This document shows positions 1 to 7,200 of a DNA stretch of 16,976 nt, in pieces. Both the position numbers and the translations under genes were made by a program. Each line of letters opens with the position of its first letter. Within the stretch, counting starts at the first letter, position 1. The notes beneath the pieces were generated by a model. The model did no database searches, had not been told where the DNA came from, and saw nothing but the letters and a program-made list of their open reading frames with translations. This DNA is from Candidatus Altarchaeales archaeon (GTDB taxonomy: Archaea > Altiarchaeota > Altiarchaeia > IMC4 > SCGC-AAA252-I15): NCBI GenBank assembly GCA_014729705.1, contig WJJK01000061.1:1-16976 (forward strand), written 5' to 3'.

Positions 1-159
1 AATAGCAGTTAAAGATTTCTTTTCATTTTTATAAAGCTCTATACGTTCATTAAGCCCCCAATTATAAGCAAAACGAGCAGTACCAACACTCTTTTCAAGA
101 AAAGTTCGTTGCTTATTATTAGGTTTTAATTCTACTTTATAGGCTTTATTTATTTTCAT
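1..159 (-). CDS. tnpB: TnpB/OrfB-like IS605-family protein, N-terminal fragment (runs off the window)
   Basis: Reading the minus strand from an ATG at 159 gives 53 codons open to the window edge. The protein starts MKINKAYKVELKPNNKQ, continues with a helical segment (TFLEKSVGTARFAYNWGL) and reaches NERIELYKNEK. This is the typical N-terminal helix-turn-helix of IS605 OrfB/TnpB proteins: a K.YK..L.P...Q start followed by .G..RF.YNW.L. TnpB is an RNA-guided DNA endonuclease related to Cas12 that helps IS200/IS605 elements persist. The catalytic RuvC residues and zinc finger would lie outside the window, so I cannot tell whether it is intact. The start overlaps the end of the upstream ribbon-helix-helix gene by 14 bases, which suggests coupled translation. 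An in-frame TAG at 184-186 rules out a much longer N-terminus. Confidence 0.8.
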   Translation of the reverse strand, partial: MKINKAYKVELKPNNKQRTFLEKSVGTARFAYNWGLNERIELYKNEKKSLTAI

Positions 160-289
160 TTTTCTTATTTTGAAAATAGTTATCTATAATCCTTCTTAAC
201 GCTTCAGTAAAAGTTAGTTCTTTTTCTTTAGCTTCTTGATCAATTTGTTCTTTCTCTTTATCAGAAAACGATATTAATTTTTTAATCAT
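146..289 (-). CDS. Small ribbon-helix-helix (CopG/Arc-like) protein upstream of TnpB
   Basis: This 47-residue ORF starts with ATG at 289 behind a strong Shine-Dalgarno AAAGGAG (297-303) with a 7-base spacer. The sequence begins MIKKLISFSDKEKEQID and continues with ELTFTEALRRIIDNYF. That fits a ribbon-helix-helix fold: a short N-terminal strand (KKLISF), a first helix, a turn, then a second helix with the usual T/S-E-A-hR-hI pattern. Such proteins are dimeric DNA binders, often autorepressors. Its last 14 bases overlap the TnpB start, so the two are probably cotranscribed and translationally coupled. By inference it could repress the element's promoter by binding the inverted repeat just upstream. 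The C-terminal tail (QNKKNENK) is charged and probably disordered. It could instead be an antitoxin-like remnant, but no toxin gene is visible. Confidence 0.75.
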   Translation of the reverse strand: MIKKLISFSDKEKEQIDQEAKEKELTFTEALRRIIDNYFQNKKNENK

Positions 290-300
290 TTTAATACTCC

Positions 301-331
301 TTTATATGTATTTATATATCTTACATATAAA
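301..331. repeat. Perfect 10-bp inverted repeat upstream of the RHH/TnpB genes
   Basis: TTTATATGTA (301-310) and TACATATAAA (322-331) are exact reverse complements separated by 11 bases. The arm next to the RHH gene overlaps the AAA of its Shine-Dalgarno (297-303), so an RNA hairpin here could hide the ribosome site. The same DNA could be an operator for the RHH protein, or part of the subterminal hairpin that IS200/IS605 elements use as an end. The sequence alone does not separate these options. Confidence 0.5.
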
Positions 332-405
332 AAATATATTAAAAGATTATTATCTCTAAAATTTTTATTTATTTTTGTTAGATTTTGCAAAGTTTCTCCA
401 TTATT

Positions 406-1374
406 CTATAGAAAAATAGCACCTGCTACATTCCCCTTCTTTTGAGGATAGGCTTTCCAGAAGGGATTGTATTTTTCATTCCCGCGCCGGAAGAAATTCG
501 CCAGATGAGCGTATGATTTCGTTTTGTCTTCCAGTTCTTTCATCTGATCTTCGGTTAAAGGTTTGAACCTTTTAGCACACAGAACATTTTCATACAGCTG
601 CGCTTGAGTTTCCACACCGATAATCGCAGTCGCTACGGGTAAAGAAAGCACGTAGTCGAGGGAGTCCTGCATGTTATTCAGGAGCCATGAATGAAAAATG
701 CGCCCTAGGCATGCCACCTTCATACCGACGATACCTATATCTTGCTTCACAGCCTCTGGCAGCACACCCTTGATGAAACTATTCTTATGTACGTCCGCGG
801 CATTCATCGCCAGAAGGATAGTATCAAAATCATACAGACTCAGACATTTTTTAAGGGGGCGGGGGTCATAGTGGCCGGTTACGCCTGCGAATTTGACCGT
901 ACCCTTACGCTTTGCTTCTTCAACGGCCTCCATCGCCCCGCCCTTTGAGAATATTTGTTCTACTTCTTCATCGTGATCTATGTGGTGGATCTGCCAGATA
1001 TCTATGTAATCTGTTTTAAGAGCTCTAAGAGAAGACTCAAGTTGCTTCTTAGCCCCTTTATAAGTCCTGTCGTCCGTTTTAGTCGCTAGGACTACGTCTG
1101 CCCTCGATGAGCCAAGTACAGCCCCTATACGCTTTTCTGAGGGCCCATAATCAGCTGCTGTGTCTATATAGTTGATTCCGAGCTCCAATGCTGTCTCAAT
1201 AAGTTCCTGAGCCTGGTCCTCATTATCCTCCAGAGATATTCCGCCACCTCCCCCGAGACCTAACTGAGATACCATAAGGCCTGTTTTGCCTAGTTGCCTT
1301 TTAGGTATGGGGCCCGACATCTCTGCAGCGATGCGTCGAAGGGCATGTGTTATGTTATTTGACGGTGAAGTCAT
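406..1374 (-). CDS. Aldo-keto reductase with a short N-terminal extension
   Basis: This 322-residue protein is a NAD(P)H-dependent oxidoreductase of the aldo-keto reductase (AKR) superfamily; its substrate is unknown. Visible features are the family opening RQLGKTGLMVSQLGLGG (26-42), the catalytic tetrad D71 and Y76 (NYIDTAADYG), K99 (LATKTDD) and H130 (IWQIHHID), then MEAVEEAKRKGTVKFAGVTGH and a late barrel strand VATAIIGV. Length is normal for the family and all four catalytic residues are present. AKRs usually start right at the 'RKLGKTG' strand, but here about 24 residues precede it, including THALRRIAAEMSG, which resembles segments in neighbouring proteins. The start ATG at 1374 has GAGAGG 7-8 bases upstream. 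It lies 2 bases after the rhodanese gene's stop and is the last gene of the operon. The TAG stop coincides with the AT-rich element, so the final few residues may have been altered by insertion. Confidence 0.9.
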   Translation of the reverse strand: MTSPSNNITHALRRIAAEMSGPIPKRQLGKTGLMVSQLGLGGGGGISLEDNEDQAQELIETALELGINYIDTAADYGPSEKRIGAVLGSSRADVVLATKTDDRTYKGAKKQLESSLRALKTDYIDIWQIHHIDHDEEVEQIFSKGGAMEAVEEAKRKGTVKFAGVTGHYDPRPLKKCLSLYDFDTILLAMNAADVHKNSFIKGVLPEAVKQDIGIVGMKVACLGRIFHSWLLNNMQDSLDYVLSLPVATAIIGVETQAQLYENVLCAKRFKPLTEDQMKELEDKTKSYAHLANFFRRGNEKYNPFWKAYPQKKGNVAGAIFL

Positions 1375-1376
1375 AT

Positions 1377-1949
1377 CTAAACCTCTCGGGGCTTGTTAGA
1401 AAAGTTAAGAGCCTCAAGAGTGTTACTTATAATATCTATCTTTTTTGCTTCCTCCAACATCCCTTTATGTTCAAGGGAACCTGCGACACGGTCAAGATTC
1501 TCGATGCACAGGTTTTGTTCATTTTTCGTGTACATGGCATTTTTCTGAACAGATTTGCTTGTAGGAAGACCGAAATCAAGCCACCCGGCTACAGGAACAC
1601 CTTTTGCGGGAGATTTTCCCATTCCGAATTTTAGACTGACAACGTCGTAGCCTAACAGCTTGAGAAGGGTCATGACTTGACTCGATGTGTGTCCCACATA
1701 GCAGTAGACTATAATCTTCTTATCCTTGGGAAGCTTTTTCAAATTCTCAGGCTTTAGTATATCGAGCCAGAAGATATTTTTAGCTCCCGGGATGTGGCCT
1801 GCTGCATAATCTGCTGGACGTCTGATGTCCAAGATGTAGAAGTCTTTCTTTTTTCTTTGCTTCTCAAGGTCCTCTGGAAGGATATAGTTCCAGTCGTCCT
1901 TGGTATCCTCAAGGTACGCACGAGCTTCCTGTAAGATCTTCTCATCCAT
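1377..1949 (-). CDS. Rhodanese-domain protein with a C-terminal helical module
   Basis: 190 residues starting from ATG at 1949, which has GGGAG 8 bases upstream; an in-frame GTG at 1964 is possible but lacks such a site. The first ~125 residues are a single rhodanese domain: FYILDIRRPADYAAGHIPGA (about 37-56), then KKIIVYCYVGHTSSQV with the putative catalytic Cys83, then LLGYDVVSLKFGMG. Rhodaneses move sulfane sulfur or act as persulfide/phosphate-binding domains; the substrate here is unknown. The C-terminal part (about 151-182) is a separate predicted helical hairpin, containing LEHKGMLEEAKKIDIISNT, that is nearly repeated at the N-terminus of the 111-residue protein encoded at 3895-4230. 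It sits 2 bases after the stop of the HAD/kinase gene and 2 bases before the AKR gene, clearly within one operon. Confidence 0.85.
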   Translation of the reverse strand: MDEKILQEARAYLEDTKDDWNYILPEDLEKQRKKKDFYILDIRRPADYAAGHIPGAKNIFWLDILKPENLKKLPKDKKIIVYCYVGHTSSQVMTLLKLLGYDVVSLKFGMGKSPAKGVPVAGWLDFGLPTSKSVQKNAMYTKNEQNLCIENLDRVAGSLEHKGMLEEAKKIDIISNTLEALNFSNKPREV

Positions 1950-1951
1950 TC

Positions 1952-3895
1952 TTACTTCTCCCACGGGGGCTTAGAACGCATGACAGTCTCAACATCTACA
2001 TCTTTTTCATATCGATTACGCATCTTCTCGAGTATTTCACGAGGAACAGCTTTTCCTATTTGAGCCCTGTCTGGATTCTCTTGAAGTTTCTCTATGAAAT
2101 CTATGTTCCAATCCCCATTGTCATCTTTCAAATCAGCATTCCAATTAGGTTCCCGAAATTCTACATCATACCCGTTGTTAAGAGCCACTTCCACATAGGG
2201 TTTCATTTCCCACGCTTGTGTATTTGTATTGTCTATTATGACTGGCTGTCCCATACGCATAGCTTGAACAGCTCTCTCTATATTCCACTGGTGTGCCTGC
2301 CCAATCTGCTTCGGATCAAATTGATACTGGCCCTCTCTCATAAAATAATCATCTGTAGACATAGCTTGTACACCGAGCTGCTCTTCTAGCTGTTTTGCTA
2401 AGCGAGATTTTCCACTACCGCTAATCCCTCTGAGTGTGTAGAGTGTCCTCTTTTGTTGCGCCTTCTTTTTCACGCCCATCTGCTCCAGATTCTTCCATTC
2501 TTCAGCACGTTCAGCACCAGGTTCTGATGCTGGACCGAACTCCCCTCCGTGCTCCATTTCTTGATGGATGTGCTCTGTTTCGTGCGGCAGGACCACGTCC
2601 ATAAGGAAACGCTTCACGATTTCTTTCATCTTACTCTGTTCAGCCTGATCTGTGATCGTGTAGGGCTGGCCATGCTTTTTCTGGAACTTGTCTTTGATCT
2701 TCTTGAGGCATAGGTGTATGATACGTTTTTTGCCTGGTTGTCCCTGGAAGAGGTCTTCATTTGTGACCCATGCCAGACGATTACCAGGACAAGTGGTTTC
2801 AAGCTTTATGACGTCTACGTGCTTTAATGACTGACCCATTTCGTTTACTGCTTGCTGCACGATTTGGTCATATGGATCTATAACGACCGGGTGTGTCTCA
2901 TATTGGAAGTCTTTTACGGGGACGAGCTCTTCTGCCGCATAGCGCAAGAGAACACGGTGCGCCGCATTTAAAACAGACGCACGTTTCATGTACTGACCAA
3001 CATCAAACGAAGGTATGATTACGCGCTCCATATCCTTAATTTTTTCTTCCACTTGATTCAGGTCGCGCGTACCTCTTCCTTGAGCAATATTTTTTATCTC
3101 CCAGGCAGCATCTGAGAGGGTGTTCTCTACATTGAATCTCTTATTTATAATTGAGGCCCTCTGAGGTTGCTTCCGTCTTAGATCTTCGTACTGGCGTGTA
3201 AGATCCTGGACACGTTTTATGAGAGGTTCTGTAACTTCTTTGACTAAATCAGCCCAAGAAGCATCTAGGAATAAAGAAGATACGCGTACAGCTGCTTCTA
3301 ATATACGCCAATTTTTCTTACGCCTATAGCTCCCTTTTCCTTTTTTAGGTTTGATGACTTGTGTCCCACGACCTCCGCGGAGTTTTTCTACGACTATTTT
3401 ACGATTAGGATCTTTAGGGTCCTTCATAGATTTAGACGCGGCATTCTTCTTAGTCACCATGCTATGAAGCTTCTGTATAGTGCTCGGAGCGCTCTTATGT
3501 AAGATGCCTTTGCCTCCAGCTTTTTCCCACGCATCTATATTCTTTTTTCTATCATCGATAAGAACAGCATCCGGTTCAGCGTATTTATACTTATCCCTTT
3601 CAACAACAAATGGAGTGCCAGGTATGTTTTTCTTGATCCACTTTTTCTTGCCCTCGCGCGAAGAGTCGTGGCGGGAAGGAGATGTAAGAATTGTGGGTTC
3701 ATATTTCTTACACTCATCCCATAGTTGAGGGCCATCTGCCATCCACGGCATCGTGGCCCAAAACTTATCTCCAGCCTCATCTATTTTAGACCATACCTTA
3801 GGATCATTGCCGGGGTCTTTATCAACTCCCAGCATCTCTGAAAGCTGTCTATCGAAGTCCGTCAGAACATGATCAAGGTCTACATACAGCTTCAT
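1952..3895 (-). CDS. Tripartite fusion: HAD phosphatase-like, HExxH zincin-like and P-loop kinase
   Basis: 647 residues with three recognisable parts. Residues 1-135 look like a HAD phosphatase of the 5'(3')-deoxyribonucleotidase type: MKLYVDLDHVLTDF with D6 and D8, TSPS at 71-74, and LIDDR (D114/D115). Residues ~150-200 are a basic linker. Residues ~330-470 look like a zinc metalloprotease-type domain with VVLPHETEHIHQE (438-446 holds the HExxH) and a downstream acidic SEPGAERAEE. Residues ~482-647 are a P-loop kinase of the polynucleotide kinase/N4BP2-like group: Walker A GISGSGKS (490-497), TDDYF (514-518) and VIIDNTNTQAWEMKPYV (552-568). Phosphatase plus kinase in one chain recalls end-healing PNKP enzymes, but the HAD type looks more nucleotidase-like, so the substrate is uncertain. 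The ATG overlaps the upstream gene's stop (TAATG). A segment RVLLRYAAEEL (314-324) resembles the AKR N-terminal extension. Confidence 0.8.
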   Translation of the reverse strand: MKLYVDLDHVLTDFDRQLSEMLGVDKDPGNDPKVWSKIDEAGDKFWATMPWMADGPQLWDECKKYEPTILTSPSRHDSSREGKKKWIKKNIPGTPFVVERDKYKYAEPDAVLIDDRKKNIDAWEKAGGKGILHKSAPSTIQKLHSMVTKKNAASKSMKDPKDPNRKIVVEKLRGGRGTQVIKPKKGKGSYRRKKNWRILEAAVRVSSLFLDASWADLVKEVTEPLIKRVQDLTRQYEDLRRKQPQRASIINKRFNVENTLSDAAWEIKNIAQGRGTRDLNQVEEKIKDMERVIIPSFDVGQYMKRASVLNAAHRVLLRYAAEELVPVKDFQYETHPVVIDPYDQIVQQAVNEMGQSLKHVDVIKLETTCPGNRLAWVTNEDLFQGQPGKKRIIHLCLKKIKDKFQKKHGQPYTITDQAEQSKMKEIVKRFLMDVVLPHETEHIHQEMEHGGEFGPASEPGAERAEEWKNLEQMGVKKKAQQKRTLYTLRGISGSGKSRLAKQLEEQLGVQAMSTDDYFMREGQYQFDPKQIGQAHQWNIERAVQAMRMGQPVIIDNTNTQAWEMKPYVEVALNNGYDVEFREPNWNADLKDDNGDWNIDFIEKLQENPDRAQIGKAVPREILEKMRNRYEKDVDVETVMRSKPPWEK

Positions 3896-4230
3896 TATTT
3901 GTCGTCTTTCTTCTTATTCGGATAAGTGTACTTACCATCACTAACGTTAACTGCGAAGAGAGCCATCTGCTGCGGCTTACCGCCCTCAGCGACAGCCTTA
4001 TCTATACACGCCTGACACACGCCATCGAAGCCGTTAGATTTGCACCATTTTCCGAACTTCCCCTCATCCTTTTCAGACACCGCCTTTTGGATCCATTTCT
4101 TTTCTTTTTTAGCGATTTTCTCAATCGTATTCGAGATGATATCCAACTCAGTAGCTTCTCTAAGAAGTTTCTTCTCTTCCAGGTGTGTCGCTATTTTATC
4201 AATATGGTCGACTATTCTTTTAAGGTCCAT
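3895..4230 (-). CDS. 111-residue protein: helical module plus Cys-containing C-terminal domain
   Basis: I do not recognise a named family. Residues ~4-40 form an amphipathic helical module, with LEEKKLLREATELDIISNT at its heart, closely matching the C-terminus of the rhodanese protein two genes downstream. The rest has WIQKAV (46-51), a set of cysteines at 63, 72 and 75 (C-x8-C-x2-C; WCKSNGFDGVCQACID), then a helix with ALFAVNVS and a lysine-rich tail. The WIQKA start and the following small Lys/Gly-rich region recall short proteins found in large phages, but I cannot name a function. The start ATG at 4230 has AAGGA about 9 bases upstream, inside the end of the 1836-codon gene. The stop overlaps the next start (TAATG), indicating coupled translation. 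Confidence 0.75.
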   Translation of the reverse strand: MDLKRIVDHIDKIATHLEEKKLLREATELDIISNTIEKIAKKEKKWIQKAVSEKDEGKFGKWCKSNGFDGVCQACIDKAVAEGGKPQQMALFAVNVSDGKYTYPNKKKDDK

Positions 4231-4231
4231 C

Positions 4232-7200
4232 TTAAAATTCCTTCGATAGAAGTTCTGCTATCTTCTTTTGCATGACTGAGCCGTACAAAATCTTCTGATT
4301 GTAGTGAGGAGATGAACGTAAAACTGCTTCTTTTTCAATCTGATCACTTACTTCCTCTACATCCTGCTCAGCCTTATCTAGAACTTTTTCTGCTTCTTCT
4401 ACGTACTCTGGCTGAGGCATCTCTCCGGAGTTTTCTATTGCTTGAAGCGCTGCTTCTGCTTCTTCAATATTTTTCTTTTCTACAGAGCTTAAGTCTGATT
4501 TTGTCTCCGGTTTCTCTCCAGCCGCTTGTGCGACAGCATCCTGCACTCCAATATTAGCTTGAGCCTGGACTGCCTGTGCCATCTCTGTGAAGACCTTATC
4601 CTGCTGATCACGCTGTTTCTTCAATTGTGGGATAAGAACTTCAAGCTTTTGGATCTCCGGCGAATGGCGGGGATCCTCTCCTAACACAGCGTACCTATTC
4701 TCAAGTTCCTCTTTACGCTTTTCAAGCTCTTGAATCTTATCCCGGTTGATTGTATCACCGAAATCTCCACGCGTCTCAGATTTATACTTATTCAGTAAGG
4801 ACATAAGTTTACGGTTGCTGCGCACGTTTTCAAGAGTCTGGAATGAACGAAAAACGTTATCGTACCATGCTGTATCGCGCTCACCGAACACATCTATGTT
4901 CTTACCTACTTTGGAGGACCAGTATTTATCCAAATCTTTATATAGAAGACGAAGGAATATTTTCTTCATGTTTTCCTTCTCGGCTTCCGTCAAATCCTTA
5001 TACTCACCGGTCTCAGGATCGATGAACTCTTCGTGCTGGCGCAGTTTCTGCTGAAGCTTATTCAGGCGCTCTATAGCATCGTCACGCTGTTTAATAGCCT
5101 TACTCGTTTTTTCCTGATAGTCATCTATCATATCCTCAAATTTAACTACTATCTCTTTCAGAGGAACCTTTGTACCGTCAATATCAACCATCTGATCACC
5201 ATACTGACTAATAGCTGGTATTATCCGCTCAAGCTGGCTTATACGATTAGAGATATCAGTAGTTACTTCTTCTGGTATCTCGTCCAACTCTTTACCGGTC
5301 ATTTTGAGGCCCTCTAATATCCGAAGCTCTTCTTTAGCATCAGTTAAGAAACCCTCCAAAACGTCATATCCCTTTGGTCTAGGAATATCACGCCTATAAT
5401 CTGGTGTTTTACCTTTTGTCTCTAGAGCAATTTCGTACGGGCTCTTCTGCGGACCATACGCATCTTGACCGGCCTGCACACTTGTAGTACCATAAGGAAC
5501 AGGTTTATCAGGCTTCCCTGGAATAGATTCCATGGGAGTAGACGGTACGGGACCCGTCTGCTTAGACTGCTCAGCATACTGTTTTGCCTTTTGTTCGTAC
5601 TCACTTAAACGACTTTCGTTTTCTTTTACGTACTGAATAAGTCGTGCTAGGTCCTGCTTTTCTTTTTGAATAATCTTACGAAGAGCCTCTGCATACTCCG
5701 GGCCCGGTTGCATGTTTTCTGTCTTTTCGGAGATCTCTTCAGAGGCACTAGGTGAGTGCTCAGTTACATCATCTATAATCTTTTTCAAAGTAGCGGTATA
5801 CTTAGAGCGTTCTTCTTCACTCATATCTTGGGGCATCCCGCCTACAAGTTCTGCAGCTTTCTCAAGTATCCCCAGGACTTTTTCGTCGTTTTGAACTTCT
5901 TGCTTTAGATTCTTAGTAAATTTAGCTTGGTAGTCATAGTAATGAGACAGCTGACGTGCTTTATTGCGAGCATCTTGTATACGGTTTATTTCTTCAACTC
6001 TTCTTTGATCTTCCTGTACTTTGGAGCGAAGTTCTTCCATGCGCTCTTTTGGAAGGACCCTAGTTTTTGATTCTCCTGGAGCTGCGCGTAAACCCGGGGA
6101 CTGCTTGTAATCCGTGAGAAGAATTTGCATCTTACGCTTAAAAGTTGGGAGGTCCATCATGTACCCGATGCCCTTCTGGCGTTGACGCTGGCGTTCTTTC
6201 ACGTCTTCATATTCTTCAGTACCGTGTGTCATCTCAGGAGATACAGCCACCTCATATAGCCTCTGAACTTCACCATCCTTAAGATCTTCATTAACTGTCT
6301 GAAGCTCTTCAGTATAAAGATCAGAAGCTATTGAGCGTTCCTGAAGATGGTTAACGATATCTTCAAGGCTTTTCGCTTCCTTTTCAAGACCTTCTCTAAG
6401 CTTATTGAGCATGGACTCAGCCTGGGCACGAGCTTCGTCTGACAACTTCTGAGCATCCTCACTATTAAGGAAACTCTCCACGTTATCTAGAGTTTGCATA
6501 TCTGCTTTCAGTTGAGGCTCTATGACAGAGCTTATGTACTCACTTTGCTTCCGTTGCTGATCCAAAGCGTACTCATAGAATTTCTTAGCCTGTTGAGCGC
6601 GCTTCATTTTATCTTCCATGCTATTAACGCTACTCGCCAGATCCTTAAGACGCTTTTTTGTAACAAGGATCTCTCTTATCATTTTACTCGGAGGAGTAAT
6701 AGGCTCTGCGGCTTTCTTCTCATTCAAATCTTTAGAAGATTCTTGTTTATCTGAGGTATTCCCTTTTTCAGGAGAAAGCTGTTCACGCAGGTCGTATCGA
6801 GACATAATTTCAGACAGCGCAGAGAGAACATTCGTGCTACTTATGCTAACGGGTTTAACAGAAGCCGCGGACGGGGCCTTTTTACCCGGCACTGTGTAGA
6901 CGCCTTTTTGCCGTTGGTTCTCTATCTTCTCCAGCACTCGTTGCATCCTAGTCTCAGCTGGAGACCTATCCCTCTTATCCGGTTGTATTTTCTCAAGTTG
7001 TTCGCGCACCTTATCCATAGGGCGGCGTAAAAATTCTGCGAAGCGTATAAGCTTTGGAAGTACTTTCTTCTCTGCCTCTACAATAGCTTTATTCCTATCA
7101 CGAACACGTTTACGTGTCTCTTCCATTTCTTCACGAGTCTTTTTTATCTGCCGTTCCTCCTCAGCAAAGCGCATCGCTTTTGTACCAAGTATATTACCCA

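Larger units (their letters stand above)
1..405. mobile_element. Left part of a probable IS200/IS605-type element (partial)
   Basis: This stretch is visibly richer in A and T than everything after it. On the minus strand it carries a small ribbon-helix-helix gene followed by the start of a TnpB-like gene. The neighbouring aldo-keto reductase gene ends at 406, and the base composition changes at about the same place, so the element appears to sit directly behind that gene's stop codon. The exact boundary is not visible; a 10-bp inverted repeat at 301-331 may be part of a terminal hairpin. No TnpA is present in the window, so the element could be a TnpB-only (non-autonomous) form, or TnpA may lie outside it. 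Confidence 0.6.

Noticed and set aside
330..365. Possible rho-independent terminator after the minus-strand operon
   Set aside because: Only a weak 4-bp AT stem with nearby T runs is visible in a generally AT-rich stretch; it is not stable enough to call.
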